64,000 nt of DNA from Polaribacter ponticola (GCF_026191475.2 NZ_JAOSLC020000003.1:775001-839000), one strand, 5' to 3'. Positions 1-11,589 are shown, counted from the stretch's first letter. Program-made: numbers and translations. Notes: generated from the sequence alone by a model not told the origin.

Positions 1-1243
<1,243 letters not shown>

Positions 1244-1492
1244 ATATTTTAAATAATATGTAATGAATAAGTTTCAAAAGAATTTTGTTTAATAAATTAA
1301 ACATGGTTATTCTACTCTTTAATTACGCTGTCAATTTCAATATTTTCAATGAACTTTTAAGATATCTCACTCATGGTTTTAAACACTTATGTAAATCCTA
1401 ATCTGTAGAAATGATAGACTCGAACTACCTAATCTTTTTATCGATTATTCCAAATTTTCTCTGATCGTTTTTGCTGTATTTCTTAGCGGCTG

Positions 1493-1522
1493 CAAACATA
1501 CAAACTATTTCTAATCCGACAA
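1493..1522 (-). promoter_or_regulatory. rRNA promoter P3 (closest to 16S)
   Basis: On the minus strand TTG (1520-1522), exactly 19 bases, then TATGTTTG (1493-1500) match the Bacteroidota housekeeping promoter TTG-N19-TAnnTTTG. The start region reads GCAGCCGCTAAG, shared with the other two rRNA promoters upstream. It lies about 250 bases before the 16S 5' end. Confidence 0.8.
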
Positions 1523-1596
1523 TAAAAAAATAACTTTTTTTTATTTTATTTTTTAACCTTAAAAATCTGAACATTTTTGCCGAAAATTTCGGACTG

Positions 1597-1624
1597 CAAA
1601 CATACAAACTCTTTACCTTATCAA
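1597..1624 (-). promoter_or_regulatory. rRNA promoter P2
   Basis: TATGTTTG (complement at 1597-1604) is followed by GCAGTCCG, the same -7 box and start region as P3. A TTG lies 17 bases upstream (1622-1624), slightly short of the ideal 19. Confidence 0.7.
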
Positions 1625-1762
1625 CCTAATTAAATCTGAAATAATTTTAACTTTATTTTTAACCTAAAAACAAAACTAAAAAACTCAAATCCTCTAGCTA
1701 ACAAAGAAGAAAATCAACAATTTCAAGGAACTAAACCAACAACATATTGCCGTTAGCGGATG

Positions 1763-1792
1763 CAAAACTACAACACATTTTTAATCTAACAA
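1763..1792 (-). promoter_or_regulatory. rRNA promoter P1 (farthest from 16S)
   Basis: TTG (1790-1792), exactly 19 bases, then TAGTTTTG (1763-1770), followed by GCATCCGCTAACGG. This is the third copy of the same promoter layout and start region, giving a tandem promoter array typical of highly expressed rRNA operons. Confidence 0.75.
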
Positions 1793-2248
1793 TGACTTTT
1801 TTAATGTTTTTTTGAAAAATATTAATAGAAATTCTTAACCGCAAGAAAACGAGTATCTTACAATCTAAAAAAAATGAAACTTTTTTACAAGTAGTTTAAT
1901 AAAATCTCTATAATCCTATAAAACGAGTTAAAGCAATCTATAATTAAGGTGAAAATTCTTTTTAAGAATATATTATTAAAGTGTTTCCTTTATACTTTTA
2001 TCTTCTTATTAGGGAAATAATTACTTATTCAAACTATAAAATCATCATAAATCTATTTAAAAGAGTCAAAAAAAACTTTTAAAATAAGCTTGAATCAAAA
2101 AAGACGACGTAAATAAATGCTATTTAAACAATTATTTATACCTGTTGTAGTCGTAAAATACTTTTAATAAATATTAATACTTCATTTCTACTAATATTAA
2201 TATCTTTTATTTTACTTACTATTACATAATAATGAGAGGTTAAAAGCT
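1793..2248. other. AT-rich intergenic stretch, no gene seen
   Basis: Very AT-rich sequence between the distal rRNA promoter and the end of the DUF4294 gene. I see no convincing coding frame, tRNA or hairpin terminator. It may act as upstream AT-rich (UP-like) DNA for the rRNA promoters, but that is inference. Confidence 0.5.
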
Positions 2249-2992
2249 CTAACTTTTCTTTTTACTTTTTTTGCTTCTCTTCTTCTTTCTAATTTTAGCA
2301 AACATTTTCTTATATTCTTCTACATTAATTTCTGCTTTTCTTATTCTGATGATTTCATTAAAATCGAAATTTAGTTTACTTTTTTGGGCTTTTAACGTAT
2401 CTTCAATAAAAGCTCGTTGCAGAATGTCTTCAATTAAAAAATCTTCGTTTTCAATTTCTGGATGATATTCGTCTTTTAATGAAAGCTTAAAAAGGTTTGC
2501 TGTTGTATTATACCAAAATGCTTTCCAACCACTTCTTAGCCCTTTTATATTATTAAAAGCAGTTTCTCCAGTTTGCCTATGAATTAGTTTGATAAGAATA
2601 CGACCTTCAGTTTTGGTCATCTTTCTTATTTGGTCTGTAAACTCACCTTCTATATACTTTTGGATTTTCTTAGTATAAGATTTACGTTTACTTTTAGATT
2701 TAATTTTTAATAGTCTACTATTTAATGTATCTAATCGATCTGAAGCTAATTTAGCATAAGGATACACTTTAAATACTTTTTTACGAAACCAGAAATAATA
2801 TCGAACATCTATTCTTGATTTAAATCTTTGTTTTGGAAAAATTGAAAATTCATTAAGGTTAACAACTAATGTGTCTCCTGGTTTTACAAAAACGTACTCA
2901 TCCAATTCTTTGGGCAAAGAATCTATTTCTCTCTTTTGAGAAAAAGAAAAAAATGAAATAAAAACTATATATATGTATAAGAGTTTTTTCAA
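2249..2992 (-). CDS. DUF4294 domain protein, secreted
   Basis: 247 residues. An N-terminal signal peptide (MKKLLYIYIVFISFFSFSQ) is followed by the flavobacterial DUF4294 core: a conserved block around residues 62-85 (DVRYYFWFRKKVFKVYPYAK) and another around 128-165 that includes LIHRQTGETAFNNIK. The tail is extremely Lys/Arg-rich and ends in SKKSKKKS. The family is common and conserved in Flavobacteriia but its function is unknown; export to the periplasm is inferred from the signal peptide. It sits 23 bases downstream of ligA on the same strand and could be co-transcribed with it. Family assignment is firm, function is open. Confidence 0.85.
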   Translation of the reverse strand: MKKLLYIYIVFISFFSFSQKREIDSLPKELDEYVFVKPGDTLVVNLNEFSIFPKQRFKSRIDVRYYFWFRKKVFKVYPYAKLASDRLDTLNSRLLKIKSKSKRKSYTKKIQKYIEGEFTDQIRKMTKTEGRILIKLIHRQTGETAFNNIKGLRSGWKAFWYNTTANLFKLSLKDEYHPEIENEDFLIEDILQRAFIEDTLKAQKSKLNFDFNEIIRIRKAEINVEEYKKMFAKIRKKKRSKKSKKKS

Positions 2993-3015
2993 TTTATAAT
3001 TATTAAAAAATAAGA

Positions 3016-5019
<2,004 letters not shown>

Positions 5020-5586
5020 TTATTCTTTTACAGTTCCAGAAAAATGATTTATTTTAGAACTTATTGGATTACCAGAAGATCTTCTAAAACTTGCTACTTG
5101 ACCTGTATGCCAAATTGCATCTGCAATTGGCCCATTAATTAAATTAAAAAAAGGGATGCTAACTTTTCCATCTTTTTTTGATGAAAATTCTGATAAGTCT
5201 TTATTCTTCTTTATTTTTTTACTTAACGCTTCTAAATTTAATAATGTTTGTTTTCTCATTTCGGAAAACAACATTTCTGATTTACCTTTAACTTGTATAA
5301 AATTGGTATTTGTTAAACGTAACATCATATTAGATAAATCGTATAAATGAATTACCGTTTGCTGGCAATTTCTACCATCACCTTTTGGCTGATATGCTAA
5401 ATCCTCTGCCCGCAAACCCTGTGTAGACCAAAAATATCTGAACCCCAAACCATCTATCATTCTTGCAACAGTGTTTGGTGCTGAATAATTTTCTTGCATC
5501 TTTGGGATTTCATAACAAGGTAATTTCTCTTGAGAATTCATTGTGAAAAAAATTATTAAAGCTATTAAAAAAATGAAGTTTTTCAT
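5020..5586 (-). CDS. DinB-like secreted/periplasmic protein
   Basis: 188 residues. An N-terminal hydrophobic signal (MKNFIFLIALIIFFTMNSQ) precedes a four-helix-bundle protein of the DinB/YfiT superfamily type. The likely metal-ligand positions are HLYDLSNM near residue 80 and the late IWHTGQVASFRR motif near residue 160, where the final His is typical of the superfamily. The substrate is not known. The signal peptide is unusual, since most DinB-like enzymes are cytoplasmic. It lies 6 bases upstream of ligA and may be its first operon partner. Confidence 0.65.
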   Translation of the reverse strand: MKNFIFLIALIIFFTMNSQEKLPCYEIPKMQENYSAPNTVARMIDGLGFRYFWSTQGLRAEDLAYQPKGDGRNCQQTVIHLYDLSNMMLRLTNTNFIQVKGKSEMLFSEMRKQTLLNLEALSKKIKKNKDLSEFSSKKDGKVSIPFFNLINGPIADAIWHTGQVASFRRSSGNPISSKINHFSGTVKE

Positions 5587-5813
5587 TTATATAATTTTTG
5601 ATAAAAATAGTAAAAACAAAAGTTGAAACAAAGGTTTGTTTTAGATTCATCTATTTTTTAAATTTTAAAGAAATAAAATTACTTTCATAGAAAAAATCAA
5701 GTAGTTGGCAAATAAATTTAGCCCTGATTAACTTTGCTATTATATTTTTATTGAATCGTTGAATACTTCACATTTGAAATGGTATCCTTTTTTTAAACCT
5801 TTATAGAATTATA

Positions 5814-5875
5814 TCATTGCGAGGAACGAAGCAATCTGTTTTTAATTATGAGATTGCTTCGTAAACTCGCAATGA
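5814..5875. repeat. REP-like palindromic element
   Basis: A long imperfect palindrome. Outer arms TCATTGCGAG (5814-5823) and CTCGCAATGA (5866-5875) are perfectly complementary, as are inner arms CGAAGCAATCT (5827-5837) and AGATTGCTTCG (5851-5861). The first 24 bases recur exactly at 54053-54076, inside a restriction-modification gene, and a diverged copy lies at 55708-55776. It sits in a 447-base intergenic region (5587-6033) in which I otherwise see only the GAPDH terminator. This type of repeat is, to my recollection, widespread in Bacteroidota genomes. Confidence 0.85.
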
Positions 5876-5929
5876 CGATTCTTTTAAAAAAAGATATAAT
5901 GAAAAGCAGGAAATAGCTTCTAAAAAAGA

Positions 5930-5957
5930 AACCCAAAACAAAATAATGTTTTGGGTT
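5930..5957 (-). terminator. Terminator of the GAPDH gene
   Basis: Perfect 10-bp inverted repeat AACCCAAAAC / GTTTTGGGTT with an 8-base loop, followed on the minus strand by a T-rich tract (TCTTTTTT). It lies about 75 bases past the GAPDH stop codon. Confidence 0.85.
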
Positions 5958-6033
5958 ATATAATTTTAAGATTCTGAATTAAAATCAGAATTAATTCAAC
6001 TTTAAATTTTAAAAAAATTAAAATTTAGTTTCA

Positions 6034-7476
6034 TTAATAATAAGTAAATCTTCTAACTTTTGCTATGTGTTTTGCAAGACGCATTACTTGATGAGAATAT
6101 CCGTATTCATTATCATACCAAACATAAATTACAATAGTTTCACCGTCTGTTATAGTTGCTTTACTATCGAAAATTGATGGTGCTGTTGTACCAACAATAT
6201 CAGACGATACTAATTCTGCATCTAAAGAATATTTTATTTGCTCTACTAAGTCACCTTCTAATGCATTTTGTTTCATAATTGCATTTAATGCTTCTGTAGT
6301 TACAGGAGATCTTAACTGTAAATTTAATATAGCTAAAGATCCGTTTGGCACAGGAACTCTAATTGCATTTGAAGTTAATTTCCCTTCTAAAGCTGGTATT
6401 GCTTTTGCAACAGCCTTACCTGCTCCTGTTTCTGTAATTACCATGTTTAAAGCTGCTGCTCTACCACGTCTATTTTTGCTATGCATATTATCTACCAAAT
6501 TTTGGTCGTTTGTATATGCATGTATCGTTTCTAAATGTCCTTTTTTAATTCCGAAATTATCTTCTAAAACTTTTAGAACCGGTGAAATTGCATTCGTAGT
6601 ACAAGATGCAGCAGAAAAAATATCTACATTATCTGGATTATGCTCTAAGTGATTAACACCATGAACAATATTAGGTATTCCTTTACCTGGTGCAGTTAAT
6701 AAAACTTTGCTTGCGCCTTTTGCTTTTAAATGTCTTGCTAATGCTACATCATCTCTAAAAGCTCCTGTATTATCTATAATTAAAGCATCGTTTATACCAT
6801 AAGCAGTATAATCTACATCTTCTGGTTGTTTTGCAGAAATCATATGAACAGTTGTTCCGTTAATAATTAACGCATTATTTTCTACATCAGTTTGTACTGT
6901 TCCTAAAAAATCTCCATGAACAGAATCTATGCTTAATAAAGAGGCTCTTTTTTCTAATACAGTTTGATTAATTTCTCCACGAGTTACAACAGCTCTTAAT
7001 CTTAATTGAGAACCTTTACCCATTTTTGTCATTAATTCTCTGGCTAATAAACGACCTATTCTTCCAAAACCATATAATACTACATCTTTAGGTTGAATGT
7101 TTTTAGCTTCGGTTGCATTTTTTAATTGTTTTTTTACAAAAGCAACTTTATCTTCACAACCTTTTGGGTTTAAGTAACACTCGTAAGCTAATTTACCTAT
7201 ATCTAATTTAGATGATGGCAAATCTATTTGCTGAATAGCTTTTGCAATACTTAAAGCATCATGAATTGTAATTGGTTTGTTTACAAATTCTTTAGCGTAA
7301 TCAATTAAATTTAAAACTTCACTAGCTCTTTTATCTACTAATGGGTTTCTAAACATTACTAATTCTATAGATTTATCATACCATAAATCGTGTACAATGT
7401 TTATAAATTCTATAGTAGCTCTTCTTGTTTGTGCTTGTAAAGCAACTTCTTTTTCGTAATCTAGATGTGATGACAT
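6034..7476 (-). CDS. gap: Glyceraldehyde-3-phosphate dehydrogenase, large form
   Basis: 480 residues, about 140 longer than standard GAPDH (about 335). The extra length is an N-terminal helical extension (residues 1-130) found in the large flavobacterial form. The NAD(P)-binding motif YGFGRIGR is near 135-142, the catalytic Cys in AASCTTN is near residue 292, and the catalytic His is in IHAYTNDQ near 320. It acts in glycolysis or gluconeogenesis in the cytoplasm. Many flavobacteria carry this long form as well as a short GAPDH; cofactor preference cannot be read from the sequence. It is monocistronic, with its own promoter (TACTTTTG, minus strand, 7504-7511) and terminator. Confidence 0.95.
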   Translation of the reverse strand: MSSHLDYEKEVALQAQTRRATIEFINIVHDLWYDKSIELVMFRNPLVDKRASEVLNLIDYAKEFVNKPITIHDALSIAKAIQQIDLPSSKLDIGKLAYECYLNPKGCEDKVAFVKKQLKNATEAKNIQPKDVVLYGFGRIGRLLARELMTKMGKGSQLRLRAVVTRGEINQTVLEKRASLLSIDSVHGDFLGTVQTDVENNALIINGTTVHMISAKQPEDVDYTAYGINDALIIDNTGAFRDDVALARHLKAKGASKVLLTAPGKGIPNIVHGVNHLEHNPDNVDIFSAASCTTNAISPVLKVLEDNFGIKKGHLETIHAYTNDQNLVDNMHSKNRRGRAAALNMVITETGAGKAVAKAIPALEGKLTSNAIRVPVPNGSLAILNLQLRSPVTTEALNAIMKQNALEGDLVEQIKYSLDAELVSSDIVGTTAPSIFDSKATITDGETIVIYVWYDNEYGYSHQVMRLAKHIAKVRRFTYY

Positions 7477-7503
7477 AGTTGTGTAACTAATTTAAAATTT
7501 TTG

Positions 7504-7511
7504 CAAAAGTA
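7504..7511 (-). promoter_or_regulatory. -7 box of the GAPDH promoter
   Basis: TACTTTTG on the minus strand matches TAnnTTTG and lies 28 bases before the GAPDH start codon. No exact TTG at the ideal 19-base spacing is seen. Confidence 0.55.
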
Positions 7512-7560
7512 TTCCTTTTTTTGAAAATACGAAATCGATTTCGTAAAAAATTTTACAAAA

Positions 7561-7585
7561 AAATCCTGAAACAATATCAGGATTT
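7561..7585 (-). terminator. Terminator of the degP gene
   Basis: 9-bp inverted repeat AAATCCTGA / TCAGGATTT with a 7-base loop, followed on the minus strand by a T tract. It lies about 25 bases beyond the degP stop and just upstream of the GAPDH promoter. Confidence 0.85.
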
Positions 7586-7610
7586 TAAATTAAATATTAA
7601 AATATGTTTT

Positions 7611-9008
7611 TTACCTAAAAGCATAACGTTCTCTTTCGCCATCTAAATTTATAACTTCAATATATATAGGATTTCCTTTTCCACTATAAGTATCTAAAGC
7701 TTTAGCGGCATCTGAAGCATTTGAAAATATTTGTTTATTAATTGCAGTAATAATATACCCTTCTTTTACACCGTAATAAACTAGGCTTTTATTAGCATTT
7801 CTTAAAATTTTAGCACCGCCTTTTATTCCGTATTTTTTTCTTTCTTTATTTGTTAAATCTTTTAAAATAATATTAAAGCTTCTAGAAACAAAAGAATCTT
7901 TCTTACTTAATTTAACTTTTTTAGTAATAAATTCACCATTTCTATCCACTGTAATATCTACATATTCTCCTGGTCTTTTTGCTGTTAACTGTCCTCTAAG
8001 TTCAGAAAATTTAGAAATTTTAACATTATTAACTTTCATTATAATATCTCCAGATTTTAAACCAGATTGTTCCGCCCCACTTCCTTCAGATAACTTACCA
8101 ATTTTAACACCCTGAATATTCACATCAGAATTATCTATATTAATCCCTAAAATAGCTTCTTGTACACTACCAAATTCTAATAAATCGTCTACAATTTTTT
8201 TTGCAATATTAGAAGGTACAGCAAAAGAATACCCAACAAAAGAACCTGTTTTAGATGAAATTGCTGTATTAATCCCTACTAACTCTCCTCTTGTATTTAC
8301 TAAAGCCCCACCACTGTTTCCTGGGTTTACTGCAGCATCTGTTTGTATAAATGAGTCTATTGCAGAGTTTCCTTCTAAATCTCTGCCTTTTGCACTTACA
8401 ATACCTGCTGTTACAGTAGATGTTAAATTGTAAGGATTACCAACTGCCAAAACCCATTCGCCCACTTTTATATAATCTGAATCTGCAAAAGGTACATATG
8501 GCAAATCCATATCAACATCAATTTTTAATAACGCAATGTCATTATCTTTATCTGTACCAATTAATTCTGCTTTGTATTTTTTCTTATCATTTAAAGTAAT
8601 TTCAATTTCGTTTGCCTTATCAATTACATGATTATTGGTAACAATATAACCATCCGAAGAAATTATAACACCGCTTCCTGTACCAACTTGTTCATACCTT
8701 TTTGTTCCTCTTCCGTTTCCAAATAAATATTCAGCATAAGGATTTGTTTGCGTTCTTATTGCTGTGTTTTTAACATGTACAACAGCATTTAACGTTTTTT
8801 CTGCAGCTACTGTAAAATCTATTGTTGAAGCATCTATTGCTGCAGATTTATTGTTATATGCAGGATTAAAACTTGTTTTTACCGTTTGCATTTCATCTGC
8901 AGATGTAGTATTTATAACCACCTGCTCATTAAATAACATTTTATAACCTCCTAAAGTAAGTGTGCCACCTAAAATAGCCATTCCTACAAATCCAAAAAAT
9001 TTCTTCAT
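7611..9008 (-). CDS. degP: DegP/HtrA-type periplasmic serine protease
   Basis: 465 residues. It degrades or refolds misfolded envelope proteins. An N-terminal membrane/signal segment covers residues 1-25. The trypsin-like domain has the full catalytic triad: His127 (TNNHVID), Asp157 (DNDIALL) and Ser232 (NPGNSGGA). Two PDZ domains follow, about 285-370 (clear, GIKIG-type ligand loop) and about 385-465 (shorter). Length and order fit the Do family. It is divergent from dapF. The 130-base gap between the two genes carries a -7 box and five phased TTTAAC repeats, which suggests envelope-stress control. Confidence 0.95.
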   Translation of the reverse strand: MKKFFGFVGMAILGGTLTLGGYKMLFNEQVVINTTSADEMQTVKTSFNPAYNNKSAAIDASTIDFTVAAEKTLNAVVHVKNTAIRTQTNPYAEYLFGNGRGTKRYEQVGTGSGVIISSDGYIVTNNHVIDKANEIEITLNDKKKYKAELIGTDKDNDIALLKIDVDMDLPYVPFADSDYIKVGEWVLAVGNPYNLTSTVTAGIVSAKGRDLEGNSAIDSFIQTDAAVNPGNSGGALVNTRGELVGINTAISSKTGSFVGYSFAVPSNIAKKIVDDLLEFGSVQEAILGINIDNSDVNIQGVKIGKLSEGSGAEQSGLKSGDIIMKVNNVKISKFSELRGQLTAKRPGEYVDITVDRNGEFITKKVKLSKKDSFVSRSFNIILKDLTNKERKKYGIKGGAKILRNANKSLVYYGVKEGYIITAINKQIFSNASDAAKALDTYSGKGNPIYIEVINLDGERERYAFR

Positions 9009-9029
9009 AATTCTAAATTTTTAATCAAT

Positions 9030-9037
9030 CAAATATA
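9030..9037 (-). promoter_or_regulatory. -7 box of the degP promoter
   Basis: TATATTTG on the minus strand matches TAnnTTTG and lies 22 bases before the degP start codon. No good -33 box is visible upstream, as expected for a promoter that needs an activator. Four of the five phased half-sites lie upstream of it. Confidence 0.6.
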
Positions 9038-9041
9038 CAAT

Positions 9042-9101
9042 TTTAACATTTTAAAAAAATCTGTTTAACTTGCTTTTAACGGACTTTAACCACTTTTTAA
9101 C
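9042..9101 (-). promoter_or_regulatory. Phased GTTAAA direct repeats (CpxR-like operator) at degP
   Basis: TTTAAC occurs at 9042, 9064, 9075, 9085 and 9096. The start-to-start distances are 22, 11, 10 and 11 bases, so the copies face the same side of the helix. Read toward degP, four of them form GTTAAA-N5-GTTAAA-N4-GTTAAA-N5-GTTAAA. Direct repeats of about 11 bp are the usual target of OmpR/PhoB-family regulators, and the E. coli degP regulator CpxR binds GTAAA-N5-GTAAA. The cluster ends a few bases upstream of the degP promoter. Which regulator binds is inference. Confidence 0.6.
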
Positions 9102-9126
9102 AGACTCTTATTGTTGATGAAATCAT

Positions 9127-9134
9127 TATCTTTG
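9127..9134 (+). promoter_or_regulatory. -7 box of the dapF promoter (possibly leaderless mRNA)
   Basis: TATCTTTG matches TAnnTTTG and ends only 4 bases before the dapF ATG, so transcription would start at or next to the start codon. Confidence 0.5.
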
Positions 9135-9138
9135 TACT

Positions 9139-9909
9139 ATGGATTTGACTTTTTATAAATACCAAGGAACTGGTAATGATTTTGTAATGATAGATAACAG
9201 AGCAAAAAAATTTCCAAAAGAAAATGTTTCTATGATTTCTTATTTAGCAGACAGACATTTTGGTGTTGGTGCAGATGGGATTATTCTAATTGAAAATGAC
9301 GACCAATTCGATTTTAAAATGATTTATTTTAATGCTGATGGTAGTCAGACTTTTTGTGGTAATGGTGCAAGATGTGCTGTTGCTTTTGCTAAACAATTAG
9401 AAATCATAAAAGATAAGACTACTTTTTGGGCTGTTGATGGTGAGCATTTTGCAGAAATTAAAAACAATCTTATTTCTTTACAAATGATAAATGTTGATGA
9501 TATTAAAGTGAATGAAAATTCAGTTTTTATGTATACAGGAACACAGCATCATGTTGAATTAGTTGATGAATTAAACGAATATCCTGTTTTTGAAAACGGT
9601 AAAAAAATTAGATACTCTTATAATGATCCTGGTAGTAATGTAAATTTTGTACAACAAATAAACAACAACACTTTTAGAGTTAGAACTTATGAAAAAGGTG
9701 TAGAAAATGAAACTTTAGCATGTGGTACCGGTGTTACCGCTGTTGCCATTGCAATGCATAAAATGAACAGAACAAATAGCAATCATGTTTCTTTACCTGT
9801 AGAAGGCGGAAATTTAGAGGTTTCTTTTACAGAAAACAATGGTATTTACACCAATGTGTTTTTAAAAGGGCCTGCTAAATTTGTTTTTAAAGGTTCTATT
9901 TCTCTTTAA
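9139..9909 (+). CDS. dapF: Diaminopimelate epimerase DapF
   Basis: 256 residues, normal length. It converts LL- to meso-diaminopimelate for peptidoglycan and lysine synthesis. Both catalytic cysteines are visible: Cys73 in TFCGNGARC and Cys195 in ACGTGVTAVA. The start is fixed by the conserved N-terminus FYKYQGTGNDFVMIDNR. It is divergent from degP and followed by a bidirectional terminator shared with the convergent DoxX-like gene. Confidence 0.97.
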   Translation: MDLTFYKYQGTGNDFVMIDNRAKKFPKENVSMISYLADRHFGVGADGIILIENDDQFDFKMIYFNADGSQTFCGNGARCAVAFAKQLEIIKDKTTFWAVDGEHFAEIKNNLISLQMINVDDIKVNENSVFMYTGTQHHVELVDELNEYPVFENGKKIRYSYNDPGSNVNFVQQINNNTFRVRTYEKGVENETLACGTGVTAVAIAMHKMNRTNSNHVSLPVEGGNLEVSFTENNGIYTNVFLKGPAKFVFKGSISL

Positions 9910-10008
9910 TTCAGTTTGTTTCTAAACTCCTTTTCTTATAAATTCGCTAACGTTGAATATAAGTCATTAAAACGACACATATTCGGTGTCACATTAGGCA
10001 CAATAAAA

Positions 10009-10040
10009 AAATCACGTAACGATTAAACATTACGTGATTT
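10009..10040. terminator. Bidirectional terminator between dapF and doxX-like gene
   Basis: Inverted repeat AAATCACGTAA / TTACGTGATTT with T tracts on both sides, so it can end transcripts from dapF (plus) and from the convergent DoxX-like gene (minus). Confidence 0.85.
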
Positions 10041-10066
10041 TTTTTAAATTATAGTTTATTAGCTAA

Positions 10067-10450
10067 TTAATTTTTGGCTATAGTCTGATTATCTTCATAT
10101 AGTTTTGCTAAAGAAAAAGCAGCAATTGCCATCACCAAATCTCTTACAGCAACATCTACATAACTCCAGCTAAAAATTAAAGTCAATGCAATACCTACTA
10201 ACCAAGCAGAAACTACATAAGCACCGATTTTTGTTTTTGTTAAAACAAGTACACCAGCAATAACTTCTATAACACCAACTATCATCATAAATGTGGTAGG
10301 TTCAAAAGGAAGCATTCCTGCAAAACCTTCGGAAATATATTGAGACCAATCTGTTAAAATGTTTGTAAATTTGTCTAATCCTGCAACTATTGGCACCAAA
10401 CCAAAAGTGTACTTTAAAATGTTTTTTACTAATTGTACGTTTGAGTTCAT
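10067..10450 (-). CDS. DoxX-like small membrane protein
   Basis: 127 residues with four predicted membrane helices (about 10-26, 50-68, 75-92 and 100-118). It matches the DoxX/DoxD-type family in size and topology, with the typical G-D-K-F segment after the first helix (PIVAGLDKFTNIL). Such proteins are linked to thiosulfate or redox metabolism in some organisms, but here the role is unknown. It shares a terminator with dapF and is divergent from the sigma-factor gene, so it could be part of that factor's regulon; this is speculation. Confidence 0.6.
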   Translation of the reverse strand: MNSNVQLVKNILKYTFGLVPIVAGLDKFTNILTDWSQYISEGFAGMLPFEPTTFMMIVGVIEVIAGVLVLTKTKIGAYVVSAWLVGIALTLIFSWSYVDVAVRDLVMAIAAFSLAKLYEDNQTIAKN

Positions 10451-10570
10451 AATTTTAATTTTTAGTTATTTTAAATTTGTTACACTCTTTTGATAGCGGA
10501 TTTCAAAAAAGGATACAAAATTTTGTAACTTTTTTTAAGAATTATCATCTAAAGTAAAAGACACAATAAA

Positions 10571-11242
10571 ATGGAAGCAGTAAACATCAATGATTTTAAC
10601 AATCATAAAATAAAAGAGAACGAAGTCATAAAACGTATTTTAAGTGGCGAAAAGGAGCTTTATGAAATTTTAGTAAGACGTAATAATCAAAAATTATATC
10701 GAGTAATTAGGAGCTACATAAAAGATGATACTGAAATTGAAGATATAATGCAAGACAGTTATATTAAAGCCTTCACTAAATTATATCAGTTTAAATTGGA
10801 ATCTTCCTTTTCTACTTGGCTTATTCGCATAGGAATAAATGAATCTTTGGCTCGATTAAAAGAAAAAGGAAAACTGTATCACTTAAACGAACAATCGGAT
10901 AATTTAAGGAGCAACACAATTTTAGAAATTCCAGATAACAGACAATTAAATCCACAGGACAAGATGGTACGGAATGAAACAAAGCAAATATTGGAAAATG
11001 CAATTGATAGTTTAGACATAAAATATAAATCTGTATATATTATGAAAGAAGTGGAGGAAATGAGCCTAAAAGAAATTGCCATTGCTTTAGATTTAACTGT
11101 AGCCAATGTAAAAGTACGTTTGCATAGGTCAAAAGAAATGCTAAAAGAGAAGCTCTATGAAGTAACCAATAATAGCAATGTATTTGAATTTGGATTTAGT
11201 AGATGTGACAGAATAACAGAATATGTAATGAAATCGATTTAA
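10571..11242 (+). CDS. ECF-type RNA polymerase sigma factor
   Basis: 223 residues. Region 2 spans about residues 25-95 (LYRVIRSYIKDDTEIEDIMQDSYIKAF, the core and -10 binding helix) and region 4 about 140-195 (YIMKEVEEMSLKEIAIALDLTVANVKVRLHRSKEML, the -35 helix-turn-helix). There is no sigma 1.1 or region 3, so it is ECF type. A further 30-residue tail ends in CDRITEYVMKSI; it is short for an embedded anti-sigma or SnoaL domain. No anti-sigma gene is adjacent. It ends 2 bases before the ArsC-like gene, so the two form an operon. Confidence 0.9.
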   Translation: MEAVNINDFNNHKIKENEVIKRILSGEKELYEILVRRNNQKLYRVIRSYIKDDTEIEDIMQDSYIKAFTKLYQFKLESSFSTWLIRIGINESLARLKEKGKLYHLNEQSDNLRSNTILEIPDNRQLNPQDKMVRNETKQILENAIDSLDIKYKSVYIMKEVEEMSLKEIAIALDLTVANVKVRLHRSKEMLKEKLYEVTNNSNVFEFGFSRCDRITEYVMKSI

Positions 11243-11244
11243 TT

Positions 11245-11589
11245 ATGAAGATATACCACAATAAAATGTGTTCAAAAAGCAGATGTAGCTATGACCTTTT
11301 AAAAGATAAAGGTGTAGAATTTGAGACAATAGAATACTTAAAAAAACCTTTAACTAAAGCAGAATTAACTGAATTACTATCTAAATTAAACATTCCCGCA
11401 GAAGATTTAATAAGAACAAGTGAATCGGATTATATCCAAAATTTTAAAGGAAAAAACCTTTCCGAATTAGAATGGATTAATGCAATGATTAAATATCCAA
11501 AATTGATAGAACGACCAATAGTTGTTAAAGGGAATAAAGCTGTAATCGGAAGACCGATTGAAAAAGTGATTGAATTACTATCTGAATAA
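11245..11589 (+). CDS. ArsC/YfgD-family thioredoxin-fold reductase
   Basis: 114 residues, normal for glutaredoxin-linked ArsC. The N-terminus MKIYHNKMCSKSR carries the catalytic Cys9, and the later ERPIVVKGNKAVIGRP block is the ArsC C-terminal signature. In true arsenate reductases several Arg residues bind the oxyanion; the visible ones fit the YfgD subgroup equally well, so arsenate as substrate is not certain. It directly follows the ECF sigma factor gene (2-base gap). An IS110 element lies immediately downstream. Confidence 0.8.
   Translation: MKIYHNKMCSKSRCSYDLLKDKGVEFETIEYLKKPLTKAELTELLSKLNIPAEDLIRTSESDYIQNFKGKNLSELEWINAMIKYPKLIERPIVVKGNKAVIGRPIEKVIELLSE

Noticed and set aside
1425..1607. 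60-residue open frame in the rRNA upstream region
   Set aside because: It overlaps two rRNA promoters and shows no protein-like composition.
10571..11589. Arsenic-resistance operon (sigma factor plus ArsC)
   Set aside because: No ArsR, ArsB/Acr3 or other arsenic gene is nearby, and the ArsC-like protein fits the YfgD group equally well.
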